Counted from the first letter of the stretch, positions 30,837 to 40,234 are shown. The stretch: 64,000 nt of DNA from an uncultured Sulfitobacter sp. (GCA_905182645.1 CAJJCJ010000003.1:2501-66500), one strand, 5' to 3'. Notes: generated by a model from the letters alone, not told the origin. Program-made: numbers and translations.

Positions 30837-32165
30837 AAAGGCGTGTTGTTCGACCCGCAGATCGAAAATGTCTTGGTCATCCACAATCTCGACATCATCA
30901 AGGCTGATGATCTGATCCTTGCGCACCGCGCATTTTAGCTTGATGTGATGCGCCAAGCCGATGGGCAGGGCGTTCAGATCATGGGACCGGCGGGCAGGGA
31001 TCGCCTTGGCCCAAACCTTGTAGCCACCTTCACCGTCCAGCATGTCGCCCGCTGCGAAATCGCCCTTGGCGGTTGCGACTGCATCACCGCGCCAACGGGT
31101 GGAACTGCCAGTGGCTTCGCCGCGTAGGCAGGCGGATAGGACGGACACAGATGTTTCCAATCCGATGAGATGGAACGGCCGCCACATCGACCCGTACCAG
31201 CCCGACGGATCAGTCAGCAGCCCGTATTGTTGAAAGCAGGCGCGGGTGTATTCATCGGGCGCGCGGAAGGTCACGAACATGCCGTATTGGATGTTGTTCA
31301 GCACAGTGCGGCCATCATGTTCGCGGCTGGAGGCGATGTCGACAAGACCGGTTTTTGAGAGATTTCCACCGTCGCTTTTCGGTCGGAAAACGGTGGCGAG
31401 GTCCTGCAAACCAGCTGGATGAAACGCGAGGCCATCGTTGGGGCAATCCAAGCCCGTGGCATTGGCGACGGCGGCCATTTCGATCGCGGCCTTGGTGCCG
31501 TCGGTAAAGGAGTTATACATCTTGGGGTTAAAGTCTCCGGCGGCGACTTCTTCTGCGGACCAACCGAAAAAATCCCAAACCGTGTCAGGGGTCGAGTAGC
31601 GATAGGGCGGGGCGAAGTTCATGCCTTTGCCTGCGGAGACCAGCTCAAATCCGCAGTTATGGACCCAATCGACTAACTCGCACATCGCGGCGGGCTGGTC
31701 GCCGTAGGCCATGGAATAGACGACGCCTTGGGTGCGGGCGCGATCTGCCAAGACCGAACCGCATAGAACATCGGCCTCGACGTTGACCATGATCACGTGT
31801 TTGCCCGCATTAATGGCCGCAAGCCCGTGGCGCAAGCCTGCGATGGGGTGGCCTGTCGCTTCGATGATGCACTCGATGGCGTCGCAGGCGAACAGATCGG
31901 CGGCGTCGGTGGTTATGCAGGTCGTGCCCTCGGTGACGGCCTGTTTCATCGAGTGGGCGTTGTAATTTTCGGCCTCCCAGCCGGTGCGGGCGAGGGAGGC
32001 GCGGGCTTTGTCGGCGTCCAACTCCGCGATACCGACGATTTGGTATCCGGGAATATACTTGGCCTGTGCCAAAACCATGGAGCCGAATTTACCCGCGCCG
32101 ATCAGGCCGATGCGGATGGGTTTGCCGGTGGCGGTGCGCGCGGCAAGCAGGGAAGACAGGTTCAT
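30825..32165 (-). CDS. NAD(P)-dependent oxidoreductase with C-terminal SAF domain
   Basis: 446 residues. The N-terminal Rossmann part has IRIGLIGAGKFGSMVLAQAK (about 17-36) and resembles homoserine-dehydrogenase-like oxidoreductases; VSAGKGMNFAPPYRYSTPDTVW lies mid-protein. The C-terminal quarter (DVLDGEGGYKVWAKAIP-like region to QIISLDDVEIVDD) resembles an SAF domain, as in UxaA N-termini. Function is unknown; proteins of this layout appear near sugar-acid genes. It shares the operator region at 32217 with the split transketolase, so the two probably act in one pathway. Confidence 0.75.
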   Translation of the reverse strand: MNLSSLLAARTATGKPIRIGLIGAGKFGSMVLAQAKYIPGYQIVGIAELDADKARASLARTGWEAENYNAHSMKQAVTEGTTCITTDAADLFACDAIECIIEATGHPIAGLRHGLAAINAGKHVIMVNVEADVLCGSVLADRARTQGVVYSMAYGDQPAAMCELVDWVHNCGFELVSAGKGMNFAPPYRYSTPDTVWDFFGWSAEEVAAGDFNPKMYNSFTDGTKAAIEMAAVANATGLDCPNDGLAFHPAGLQDLATVFRPKSDGGNLSKTGLVDIASSREHDGRTVLNNIQYGMFVTFRAPDEYTRACFQQYGLLTDPSGWYGSMWRPFHLIGLETSVSVLSACLRGEATGSSTRWRGDAVATAKGDFAAGDMLDGEGGYKVWAKAIPARRSHDLNALPIGLAHHIKLKCAVRKDQIISLDDVEIVDDQDIFDLRVEQHAFLDG

Positions 32166-32213
32166 GGCAGGCTCCTAAAGATGAGATTGTCACTAGCTTA
32201 GAGCGGAAAAGTA

Positions 32214-32229
32214 AAATGGTATACCAAAT
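32214..32229. promoter_or_regulatory. TGGTATACCA operator 3
   Basis: AAATGGTATACCAAAT between the leftward SAF-domain oxidoreductase and the rightward transketolase genes; core at 32217-32226. Confidence 0.75.
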
Positions 32230-32289
32230 TTAGCTTGAGTGCGGAGGTAAGCGGGCGCAAGATGATCCCAACAAGGGGAGGGCCAGCGG

Positions 32290-33132
32290 ATGGGGCGTGA
32301 CACATCAAACGTCAGTCTTGCGCGGCGGGCGTATGCGATCCGGCGCAACGCGCTGTTGATGGGTGAAGTGCAAGGACAAGGCTATATCGGACAGGCATTG
32401 GGCGCTGCTGATGTATTGGCGGTGTCCTACTTTCACGCGCTGAATTACCGTGCCGACGATCCCAAATGGGAAGGCCGTGACAGGTTCTTGTTGTCCATCG
32501 GGCACTACGCCATCGCACTTTATGCGGCGATGATCGAAGCGGGTATCCTGCCTGACGCCGAAATTGAAACCTATGGCATGGATGACAGCCGGATGCCGAT
32601 GTCGGGCATGGCGGCCTACACTCCGGGGATGGAAATCACCGGTGGATCGTTAGGGCATGGTCTTGGAATTGCCGTCGGGATGGCGCTGGGATTGAAGCGT
32701 AAGAACAACCCTGCGTTCGTTTACAACATGATGTCAGATGGTGAATTGGGTGAAGGCTCCACATGGGAGGCCGTGATGTCGGGCGTGCAATGGAAGCTAG
32801 ATAACCTGATCGCCATTGTCGATTTCAATGACCAACAGGCCGACGGCAAAACCACCGATGCACTGGCGCAAGTGCCAGAGGCGGGCCGTTGGGAAGGCTT
32901 TGGCTGGTTCGCGCAAGAGATTGATGGCAACGACATGGACGCGCTTGTTGCGGCGTTTGATGCCGCGCGTGCGCATCCTGACCCCGTGCCGCGTGTGATC
33001 ATTTGCCAGACTAAGATGTGTAAAGGCGTGCCTTTCCTCGAGGACCGTGAGATCACGCATTTCGTGCGCGTGGAACCTGATGAATGGGCGCGCGCCTTGA
33101 CGATATTGGACGAGGATCGACCCGATGAATGA
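32290..33132 (+). CDS. Transketolase, N-terminal (thiamine-diphosphate) subunit
   Basis: 280 residues, the N-terminal half of a split transketolase. GHYAIALYAAM, the GSLGHGLGIAVGMALG stretch, and MSDGELGEGSTWEA followed by DFND form the ThDP/Mg motif. Preceded by GGGGAGG and followed by the C-terminal subunit with an eight-base overlap. Housekeeping transketolase is a single chain of about 660 residues, so this is a specialised enzyme. In known D-apiose pathways split transketolases act on apulose 4-phosphate or on an oxidised isoapionate; that is a candidate role here. Confidence 0.88.
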   Translation: MGRDTSNVSLARRAYAIRRNALLMGEVQGQGYIGQALGAADVLAVSYFHALNYRADDPKWEGRDRFLLSIGHYAIALYAAMIEAGILPDAEIETYGMDDSRMPMSGMAAYTPGMEITGGSLGHGLGIAVGMALGLKRKNNPAFVYNMMSDGELGEGSTWEAVMSGVQWKLDNLIAIVDFNDQQADGKTTDALAQVPEAGRWEGFGWFAQEIDGNDMDALVAAFDAARAHPDPVPRVIICQTKMCKGVPFLEDREITHFVRVEPDEWARALTILDEDRPDE

Positions 33133-34171
33133 TGCAAGCCTGTCTCGCCGCAAATCAAAGTACACACCGCGCACGGTGCCCGTGTCCGAGGATGGATCGA
33201 AGCTGACGACCTCGGCAATGATTGCATCGTTGGATGCGGAGGGGCGCGAAACGGTCGCTGCTCCGTTTGGTCATGCGCTGGTTGATCTGGCCAAAACCCG
33301 CGATGATATTGTCGGGCTGACGGCGGATTTGTCGAAATACACCGACCTGCATGTCTTCGCCAAAGCCTATCCAGACAGGTTTTATCAGATGGGCATGGCC
33401 GAGCAGGTGATGATTTCGGCTGCGGCTGGGTTGGCGCGCGAAGGCTTCACGCCGTTCGCCACGACCTATGCGGTTTTTGCCTCGCGCCGCGCCTATGATT
33501 TCATTTGTATGGCGATTGCTGAAGAGAATTTGCCTGTGAAGATCGTCTGCGCGCTACCCGGTTTGACGACAGGGTACGGGCCGAGCCATCAAGCGACGGA
33601 CGACATCGCAATCATGCGCGCCATGCCGAACTTGACGGTGCTTGATCCTTGCGATGCGACCGAAATTGATCAAGTGACCCGCGCCATCGCCGATCATCCG
33701 GGTCCGGTTTACATGCGTTTGTTGCGCGGCAATGTCCCCGATGTGCTGGGCGAGTACGGCTATAAATTCAAGCTGGGCAAAGCGCAGATGATCCGTGACG
33801 GTCGCGATGTCTTATTCGTGTCTTCCGGTTTCATGACGATGCGCGTTTTGGATGCGGCCAAGCGGTTGCAGGCCGATGGTGTTGATTGCGCTGTGTTGCA
33901 TGTGCCAACGATCAAGCCGTTGGATTTGGAAACGATTGCAGCCGAAGCTGCGAAAGGTGGGCGCCTTGTGGTAACGGCTGAAAACCATTCTATCACGGGC
34001 GGGTTGGGCGAAGCCGTTGCCGCCGCGCTGATGCGGGCGGGCGTACACGTGCCGTTCCGCCAGATCGCGTTGCCCGATGCGTTCTTGGATGCGGGGGCGT
34101 TGCCGACGTTGCACGATCAATATGGAATTTCGGTGGATGCTGTGACGGCGTCGGTGAAAGCGTGGCTTTGA
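33125..34171 (+). CDS. Transketolase, C-terminal subunit
   Basis: 348 residues. FGHALVDLAKTRDDIVGLTADLSKYTD begins the pyrimidine-binding domain; YQMGMAEQVMISAAAGLAREGFTPF carries the catalytic Glu, and VVTAENHSITGGLGEAVA belongs to the C-terminal domain. A long N-terminal extension of about 40 residues precedes the domain. It forms the active enzyme together with the upstream subunit. It is followed two bases later by an SDR gene, so a ketose or keto-acid made by the transketolase may be reduced or oxidised by that SDR. Confidence 0.88.
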   Translation: MNDASLSRRKSKYTPRTVPVSEDGSKLTTSAMIASLDAEGRETVAAPFGHALVDLAKTRDDIVGLTADLSKYTDLHVFAKAYPDRFYQMGMAEQVMISAAAGLAREGFTPFATTYAVFASRRAYDFICMAIAEENLPVKIVCALPGLTTGYGPSHQATDDIAIMRAMPNLTVLDPCDATEIDQVTRAIADHPGPVYMRLLRGNVPDVLGEYGYKFKLGKAQMIRDGRDVLFVSSGFMTMRVLDAAKRLQADGVDCAVLHVPTIKPLDLETIAAEAAKGGRLVVTAENHSITGGLGEAVAAALMRAGVHVPFRQIALPDAFLDAGALPTLHDQYGISVDAVTASVKAWL

Positions 34172-34172
34172 T

Positions 34173-34928
34173 ATGAAACTATTGAAAGGCAAAACGGCGA
34201 TCATCACAGGCGGCGCAAGTCCGCGTGGCTTGGGTAAGGCTGCGGCGGTGATGTTTGCCCAACACGGCTGCTGTGTGGCGATTTTGGACCTTGATGCGGA
34301 TGCGGCGGACCAAGCGGCGGCGGATTTGCCGGGCGCGGGTCATGTGGGGCGTGCGTGTGATGTGACCAACAAGGAGTCCTGCGAAGCCATCGCCGCTGAC
34401 TTGGTCTTGGCGTTCGGCCAGATAGATATCCTCGTGAATATCGCAGGTATCACCCAGCCGTTAAAGTTTATGGAGATCGAACCGCAGAACTACGATGATG
34501 TGCTGGATGTGAACCTGCGCGGCACACTTTATATGTCGCAAGCCCTGCTTCCGCACATGCGTGACCGCAAGGGGGGCAGTATTGTGAACATGTCGTCCGT
34601 TTCCGCGCAACGGGGTGGCGGCATTTTCGGTGGGCCACATTATTCAGCGGCCAAAGCGGGTATCTTGGGGTTGACCAAAGCGATGGCGCGAGAAGTGGCG
34701 CCCGATGGCATCCGCGCGAACGCGATTTGCCCGGGGTTCATCGCGACTGACATTACCGCAGGCAAGCTGACCAATGAAATGCGCGCGCAAGTGTTGGACG
34801 GCATTCCAATGGGCCGCGCTGGCACGGCGCAGGACGTGGCGGGGTGCTGTTTGTTCTTGGCGTCCGATTTGTCGTCCTATGTGACGGGATCAGAAGTTGA
34901 CGTGAACGGCGGGTCTTTGATTCATTAG
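34173..34928 (+). CDS. SDR-family dehydrogenase
   Basis: 251 residues, classical SDR: AIITGGASPRGLGKAAA (a variant glycine motif with an inserted Pro-Arg), VNIAGITQP, YSAAKAGILGLTK with YxxxK, and SEVDVNGGSLIH at the end. It follows the split transketolase by one base, so it is part of the same operon. The substrate is probably the sugar acid or ketose handled by the transketolase, but specificity is not visible. Confidence 0.85.
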   Translation: MKLLKGKTAIITGGASPRGLGKAAAVMFAQHGCCVAILDLDADAADQAAADLPGAGHVGRACDVTNKESCEAIAADLVLAFGQIDILVNIAGITQPLKFMEIEPQNYDDVLDVNLRGTLYMSQALLPHMRDRKGGSIVNMSSVSAQRGGGIFGGPHYSAAKAGILGLTKAMAREVAPDGIRANAICPGFIATDITAGKLTNEMRAQVLDGIPMGRAGTAQDVAGCCLFLASDLSSYVTGSEVDVNGGSLIH

Positions 34929-34930
34929 CC

Positions 34931-35614
34931 TCAGTTGGCTTGCTGATCGACATTGTCCTGCAAATCCTGATGCTCGCGGCCGATCACGTCAATGATGTCT
35001 TGTGTAAGTCGATCCAAATGCGTGCCGATGGCAGCATCAATTGCAACGGCATCTCGGGCGCGCAAGGTGGCCAGAATAGCGGTATGATGTTCGATCACAC
35101 TGGCGCGGTTACGACGCTGCACTGCGGCAAGGAACCGCGCCCTCCATAGACGCGCCAAGAACCGATCGTGGATTTCTGCCAGTGGTTTATTATGCGACGC
35201 CTTCGCAATCGCGGAATGAAAACTCATGTCGATCTCGAACATGTCGAGGGGGTCCATGGTATCAAAGTTATCGTTCATATGCTGCGTGATCGCAGTAATT
35301 CCGTCGATGTCTGCGTCAGTGGCACGTTCACAGGCCAGCTTGCCCGACAGCTTTTCGACGGACAGCAAAACCTCGACATCGTCGGTAACGGCTTTGACGT
35401 CCGGCATTGCGACAATCGGGCTGCGGGACGAGCGCAAGGTGATCAGACCTTCGCGCGCGATAATGCGGATCGCTTCGCGCATCGGGGTTCTACTGACGCC
35501 AAGATCCGTTGCCTTGTCGCGTTCTTTCAAAGAATCGCCGGGCACTAACTTGCCACGCAAAATGTCGCGTCGCAGTTGATTTGCTATTTTTTCTGGCAGC
35601 GTTTGATCCGGCAT
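34931..35614 (-). CDS. GntR-family regulator (FCD domain), probable TGGTATACCA-binding regulator
   Basis: 227 residues. The winged helix-turn-helix is at about 8-75 (IANQLRRDILRGKLVPGDSLKERDKATDLGVSRTPMREAIRIIAREGL), the FCD ligand domain from about 90, with metal-binding candidates Asp/His in EIDMSFHSAIAKASHNK and IEHHTAILATL. It is divergent from the TRAP transporter operon, and two TGGTATACCA-type palindromes lie in the shared promoter region, suggesting autoregulation. It is the only regulator gene in the 17.6-48.7 kb block and is therefore the best candidate to control all seven sites. Confidence 0.88.
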   Translation of the reverse strand: MPDQTLPEKIANQLRRDILRGKLVPGDSLKERDKATDLGVSRTPMREAIRIIAREGLITLRSSRSPIVAMPDVKAVTDDVEVLLSVEKLSGKLACERATDADIDGITAITQHMNDNFDTMDPLDMFEIDMSFHSAIAKASHNKPLAEIHDRFLARLWRARFLAAVQRRNRASVIEHHTAILATLRARDAVAIDAAIGTHLDRLTQDIIDVIGREHQDLQDNVDQQAN

Positions 35615-35670
35615 TTTTGACGTCTACGTCCATTGAACAAGGTCCTTGGAAGGACATTCCTAAGTATTTA

Positions 35671-35686
35671 ATTTGGTATACCGAAA
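35671..35686. promoter_or_regulatory. TGGTATACC(G) operator 4
   Basis: ATTTGGTATACCGAAA, one mismatch in the core (35674-35683), 57 bp upstream of the GntR start. Probably used for autoregulation. Confidence 0.65.
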
Positions 35687-35727
35687 CTGGTTGCTTGTCG
35701 AGGACGCAGTGGGTAACGTCATTTTCA

Positions 35728-35741
35728 GATGGTATACCATC
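35728..35741. promoter_or_regulatory. TGGTATACCA operator 5
   Basis: Perfect 14-bp palindrome GATGGTATACCATC upstream of the TRAP transporter genes, 44 bp after operator 4. Two spaced sites could allow cooperative binding. Confidence 0.72.
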
Positions 35742-35812
35742 GTGATTCACGCTCTGGGAGGATGGGTGAATACGCTAACGGCGGACATTGCCGCCAAGGG
35801 AGAGATATTAAT

Positions 35813-36829
35813 ATGAAACTCAAGACATTACTTATGTCGGCAGCTGCCGGCGCGACGTTGGCAAGTGCTGCACTTGCACAGGATGTGACATTGCGCATCC
35901 AAACACACTACGCGACTGAGCACCCGACAGGTCAGATGTTGGCCACTTGGATCGACGACGTTCAGACCATGTCTGGCGGCGAAATCTCGATTGAGATGTT
36001 CTATTCATCATCGGTCGTTGCAACGGTTGAAACATTCGATGCGGCCATCAACGGCATCCTTGATTGTGACGCAACAGGCGGCGCATATCAGACCGGTAAA
36101 AACCCAGCGTTCCAATTCGTGGGCGACATCATGGGCGGCTATGACACACCTTGGCAGCAGTATAGCTGGCTATATTATGGTGACGGCTACGAAGCGGCTC
36201 AGGAACTTTATAACGCACAGGGCATGCAATTGATTGGTTGGGCCGTTTACGGTCAGGAATCATTCGCATCATCCAAGCCGATTGCAGGTCCTGCTGACCT
36301 TGTCGGTTGGAAGTTCCGTTCCCCTCCGGGCATGGAAACAGAGATCTTCGAAAAGATGGGCGCGTCCCCAATCGTGATGGACTTCACCGAGATCTTTACT
36401 GCGCTTGAGACGGGTATCATCGACGGTGCGGATGCATCAGGCTTGGCCAACAACGTCGGTCTGGGTCTCTATGACATCGTAAAGCACGCCAACTATCCGG
36501 GCTTCCACTCAATGCCATCTGACCACCTTGCTTGTAACCAAGCGGTTTGGGAAGGCTTGACCGAACAGCAGCGCCGCATCATCGAAACGGCTTGGCAGAA
36601 ACTGTCATTCCAGATCGCGATGTTGAACGAGAAGGCAAATACTGAAGCGGCTGCCATGCTCCAAGAGCAGGGCGTCACACTATACGCTTGGTCACCTGAG
36701 GATCGTGCTGAATTCCGCGTTGCCGCTCAGGCTGCATGGGATGATTGGGCGACACGTAGCCCAGAGGCCGATGCGCTGGTGCAAAGCCACAAGGCTTATC
36801 TCACGCAGTTGGGTTTGATCGGCGGGTAA
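35813..36829 (+). CDS. dctP: TRAP transporter substrate-binding protein (DctP family)
   Basis: 338 residues with a clear signal peptide (MKLKTLLMSAAAGATLASAALA, cleaved before QDV). The family Arg that binds the substrate carboxylate is in LVGWKFRSPPGMETEIF, and GIIDGADASGLANNVGLGLYDIVKH is typical of DctP. It captures a carboxylate, here probably a sugar acid such as apionate, threonate or erythronate. GGGAGAG precedes the ATG by eight bases. It is followed by a hairpin and then both membrane subunits. Confidence 0.92.
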   Translation: MKLKTLLMSAAAGATLASAALAQDVTLRIQTHYATEHPTGQMLATWIDDVQTMSGGEISIEMFYSSSVVATVETFDAAINGILDCDATGGAYQTGKNPAFQFVGDIMGGYDTPWQQYSWLYYGDGYEAAQELYNAQGMQLIGWAVYGQESFASSKPIAGPADLVGWKFRSPPGMETEIFEKMGASPIVMDFTEIFTALETGIIDGADASGLANNVGLGLYDIVKHANYPGFHSMPSDHLACNQAVWEGLTEQQRRIIETAWQKLSFQIAMLNEKANTEAAAMLQEQGVTLYAWSPEDRAEFRVAAQAAWDDWATRSPEADALVQSHKAYLTQLGLIGG

Positions 36830-36858
36830 CGTCTGGCTCGCTTGCCCAAATAACGATC

Positions 36859-36886
36859 AAGGCGGGTCCGGTTTGGGTCCGCCTTT
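36859..36886 (+). terminator. Attenuating hairpin between dctP and dctQ
   Basis: AGGCGG / CCGCCT stem followed by TTTT in the gap between the binding-protein gene and its permease genes. A partial terminator here would give more binding protein than permease, a common arrangement in transport operons. Confidence 0.6.
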
Positions 36887-36922
36887 TCCAACCGAAGACA
36901 TGACCATGTGGGGAAGCATACA

Positions 36923-37735
36923 ATGCAGAACAGTTCACTTTTTTTAGGGCGCATGCGGGCACCGGTTAAGACGGGAATGATCGTCTTTTGTAGCATTACA
37001 TTTGCGCTTTATCTGGTCCTTATTAGTCAACAGATGTTCGCCGCAGAACCCTACGGCATGTTTGAAATGATCCGGCCTGCAGGCAAGCCGTTGGTGCAGG
37101 TGATGCTGGCATGTTTCGCCGCCGCTTTGACCTTTGCCTCACTCTTTTTATCCGACACGAAAGGCGCGATCGAAACACCGCCTGAAGGGTTCTTTGACCT
37201 TGTGTCGGTGGTGCTGGGTCGCCTTGCAATGATCATGACCGCCTTTATCGTGCTGGTGATGTTCTACGAAGTCGTTTCGCGCTACGTGTTCTCGCGGCCC
37301 ACGCTTTGGGCCAATGAATTATCTCTGTGGATCGCCTGTTTCGTATTCTTGCTTGCGGGACTTTACGCCATGCAACAGCGCTGCCACATCCGCATTTATA
37401 TCATCTACGATATGATGCCTTGGTGGATGCAAAAGACATCTGACTGCATCTCTGTCCTGCTGATTGTCGCGTTCACATTCGCCCTTGTTTGGGGTGGCTA
37501 TACGGACGCGGAGAACCGCTTTATGCGAATGGAAACCTTCGGCACCGCGTGGGATCCACCCATCCCCGGCATCGTCAAACCCGCTTTGCTCATCATCATC
37601 GTATTGGTCTGTATTCAAGCCGTGTCCAACCTGTTCGCAGATTGGAACAAAGAGCCAAAATTGCACACACCAGCTGATGAGATCGACGAAGTTGAAATTG
37701 AAAAAATCCGCCGCACTCTTGAGGAAAAAAACTAA
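36923..37735 (+). CDS. dctQ: TRAP transporter small membrane subunit (DctQ family), extended
   Basis: 270 residues with six hydrophobic segments instead of the usual four: two extra N-terminal ones (around 18-40 and 60-82) precede the DctQ core (VLVMFYEVVSRYVFSRPTLWANELSLW, then FLLAGLYAMQQRCHIRI). Typical DctQ proteins are about 160-200 residues. ATG 36923 is chosen after GGGGAA; an in-frame GTG at 36908 is possible. The stop overlaps the dctM start by one base. Confidence 0.87.
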   Translation: MQNSSLFLGRMRAPVKTGMIVFCSITFALYLVLISQQMFAAEPYGMFEMIRPAGKPLVQVMLACFAAALTFASLFLSDTKGAIETPPEGFFDLVSVVLGRLAMIMTAFIVLVMFYEVVSRYVFSRPTLWANELSLWIACFVFLLAGLYAMQQRCHIRIYIIYDMMPWWMQKTSDCISVLLIVAFTFALVWGGYTDAENRFMRMETFGTAWDPPIPGIVKPALLIIIVLVCIQAVSNLFADWNKEPKLHTPADEIDEVEIEKIRRTLEEKN

Positions 37736-39330
37736 TGGTCGATATGGGTACACTCTCTCTCATCATCCTGTTCGGCATGTTCGCTCTGCTGGCCATCGGC
37801 ATGCCACTAGGTTTCGCCTCGGCCTTCTTGGCGGTCGTCACACTGGCTCTAAAGTTCCCACCTGATCTGTTGTGGGGCGACTTTGGGCGTGGCCCGCTGT
37901 CTGTTTTGGGGCAGGGGGTTTATCGACAAATGACGAACTACGTCCTGATATCGGTGCCGTTATTCATCTTTATGGCCGCGATGCTGGAACGATCCGGCAT
38001 CGCACGAGATATGTATTCGTCACTGAACGTCTGGATGAGCCGGATGCGCGGCGGCATCGCTGTCGCCACGTCTATCATGGCCGTGATTATGGCGGCGATG
38101 TCGGGCATTATTGGTGGTGAGGTTGTTCTGCTGGGCTTGATCGCTTTGCCGCAGATGTTGCGTCTGGGGTATGATCGAAACCTTGCGATTGGTACAATCT
38201 GTGCGTCCGGTTCACTGGGAACCATGATCCCACCGTCGATCGTTTTGATCTTCTACGGTCTGGTGACTGAAACATCTATCAAGGCGTTGTTCACCGCATC
38301 CTTCTTCCCAGGCTTTATGCTGGCTTCGTTCTTCATTCTCTACATCCTGATCCGCACACGGATGAACACTTCCTTAGCCCCCTTGCCGGATCCGATTCCA
38401 GGTGAGCCTGAAGGCTCTGAAAAGGGTCTGATGTTCCTTGGCTTCATCTCGCGCTTTGCGATGTGGGTGTCGGGTGTCCTGTTTCTTCGTGCGGTCTTCT
38501 TTACCGTGACTGGCGACAACGTGATCCGCGAAAACGAAGATCCGATCCTGTTGGGGATGGTTGCTGATATTCCTTGGATCATCGGCGCATTCGTGATTTT
38601 TACCTTAATCGTCTTTGTGGTTGTTGGTCGTGAACGCACCGCACGCGGTTGGGACATGGGCAAAGGCCTGATCGCCCCAATCGTTGTGATCGGCGTTGTC
38701 TTGGGGTCTATCTATGGTGGCATAACAGGGATCACCGAAGCTGCGGGCATGGGCGTCGTCGCCGTGTTCACAATCGGTATGATCCGCCGGGAGATGACGT
38801 TTGATATCGTCTGGGACAGCTTGATCCGTACGCTCAAATCCACAGGGACGATCATCTGGGTGACCATTGGTGCAGCAACATTGGCCGCGGCCTACACGCT
38901 CGTCGGTGGACCGACCTATGTGGCGAATTTGATCATCGGGGCAGAGTTACCAACGATGGGGATTATCTTGATGATGATGCTCGTGTTTTTGATCATGGGT
39001 ATGTTTATGGATTGGGTTGGCATTGTGCTGTTAATCATGCCGGTGTTCCTACCCATCGTGGTGCGGCTACCCGCCGAAGAAATCGGGTTCCTGGGCAGTA
39101 TCGAAGCACGCTACATCCCGATCTGGTTCGGCGTGGTGTTCTGTATGAACATGCAAGTTAGCTTTCTGTCACCGCCCTTTGGCCCTGCGGCGTTCTACCT
39201 CAAGTCCGTTGCTCCGCCCGAAATTTCGCTGGTAGATATCTTCCGTGGCTTCGGACCGTTCATCATGTTGCAGCTGTTGGCGCTTTCAACACTGTTGATC
39301 TGGCCCAACATCATCACCGTCTTCTTGTGA
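37735..39330 (+). CDS. dctM: TRAP transporter large membrane subunit (DctM family)
   Basis: 531 residues, a member of the large DctM type with an insert between about 205 and 300 containing two more hydrophobic stretches. Conserved segments include GIIGGEVVLLGLIALPQML, SGSLGTMIPPSIVLIFYG and QVSFLSPPFGPAAFYLK. It forms the sodium-driven transport channel with DctQ. GAGG lies ten bases before the ATG. Confidence 0.92.
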   Translation: MVDMGTLSLIILFGMFALLAIGMPLGFASAFLAVVTLALKFPPDLLWGDFGRGPLSVLGQGVYRQMTNYVLISVPLFIFMAAMLERSGIARDMYSSLNVWMSRMRGGIAVATSIMAVIMAAMSGIIGGEVVLLGLIALPQMLRLGYDRNLAIGTICASGSLGTMIPPSIVLIFYGLVTETSIKALFTASFFPGFMLASFFILYILIRTRMNTSLAPLPDPIPGEPEGSEKGLMFLGFISRFAMWVSGVLFLRAVFFTVTGDNVIRENEDPILLGMVADIPWIIGAFVIFTLIVFVVVGRERTARGWDMGKGLIAPIVVIGVVLGSIYGGITGITEAAGMGVVAVFTIGMIRREMTFDIVWDSLIRTLKSTGTIIWVTIGAATLAAAYTLVGGPTYVANLIIGAELPTMGIILMMMLVFLIMGMFMDWVGIVLLIMPVFLPIVVRLPAEEIGFLGSIEARYIPIWFGVVFCMNMQVSFLSPPFGPAAFYLKSVAPPEISLVDIFRGFGPFIMLQLLALSTLLIWPNIITVFL

Positions 39331-39339
39331 CCTTAAGCA

Positions 39340-40233
39340 ATGACCCAAGCCGTCGCACCCCGAGAAGAACGGATCGTCCTCGGGCTTGGGTTCATGGCAC
39401 TGGCGGTGATGTTGTTCACCATGATCGACACCTCAGCCAAATGGCTTGTATTGGCGGGGCTACCGGCAATGCAAGTGGCGTTCCTGCGGTATGCAATCCA
39501 CTTCTTGCTGGCCGTCGTGGTGTTCGTGCCGCGCGAAGGGCTATCCGCCTTCGATTCGTACAGCCCAAAGTTACAGGTCTTGCGCTCCGCCAGTTTGTTC
39601 ATCGGCACCTGCTTGAACTTCATGGCACTCAAGTATTTGCCAATTACGGTGACCACGACGATTATGTTTGCGGGACCGATCTTGGTCACGCTTTTGGCCA
39701 TCCCCATGCTGGGCGAAAAGGTCGGACGCCACCGCATCGCCGCCGTCTGTGTTGGGTTCTTAGGCGTCATCGTTGTCATGCAGCCTTGGGGAACCGGATT
39801 TCATCCCGCGATGTTGTTGAACCTCGGAGCCTTAATCGGCGCGTCGATCTATTTCCTGATGACGCGCAAACTCGCGGGTATCGAAAATAACAGCACAGCG
39901 CAGCTCTGGGCATCAGGGCTTGCGACGTTATGTTTAGGCCCGTTTGCCGTCTCGCAATGGGTTTGGCCGACGGCAGCAGCCGATTGGTTATTCTTTGTGA
40001 TGATCGGCATCTTCGGCGGCACAGCGCATATTTTGGCTACCTCCGCGCATCGCTTGGCCGATGCTAGCATTTTAGCTCCTGTGATCTATATTCAAATCTT
40101 CTCTGCGGCTTTCGCAGGGATTGTCTTTTTCAACACATACCCAACCGTTTGGACCGTAGGCGGCGGGCTGATCATCATCAGTGCCGGCGTCTACATTTGG
40201 TATCGCGAACGGCAAGCCACAAAAGAAGAATAA
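39340..40233 (+). CDS. EamA/DMT-family permease
   Basis: 297 residues with about ten hydrophobic segments and two EamA repeats (for example LQVLRSASLFIGTCLNFMALKYLPITVTTTIMFAGPILVTLL in the first half, and ILATSAHRLADASILAPVIYIQIF in the second). Family members export or import metabolites. It sits ten bases after dctM and two bases before apnO, so it belongs to the same operon, where it may be an additional uptake or efflux path for the substrate. Confidence 0.85.
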   Translation: MTQAVAPREERIVLGLGFMALAVMLFTMIDTSAKWLVLAGLPAMQVAFLRYAIHFLLAVVVFVPREGLSAFDSYSPKLQVLRSASLFIGTCLNFMALKYLPITVTTTIMFAGPILVTLLAIPMLGEKVGRHRIAAVCVGFLGVIVVMQPWGTGFHPAMLLNLGALIGASIYFLMTRKLAGIENNSTAQLWASGLATLCLGPFAVSQWVWPTAAADWLFFVMIGIFGGTAHILATSAHRLADASILAPVIYIQIFSAAFAGIVFFNTYPTVWTVGGGLIIISAGVYIWYRERQATKEE

Positions 40234-40234
40234 C

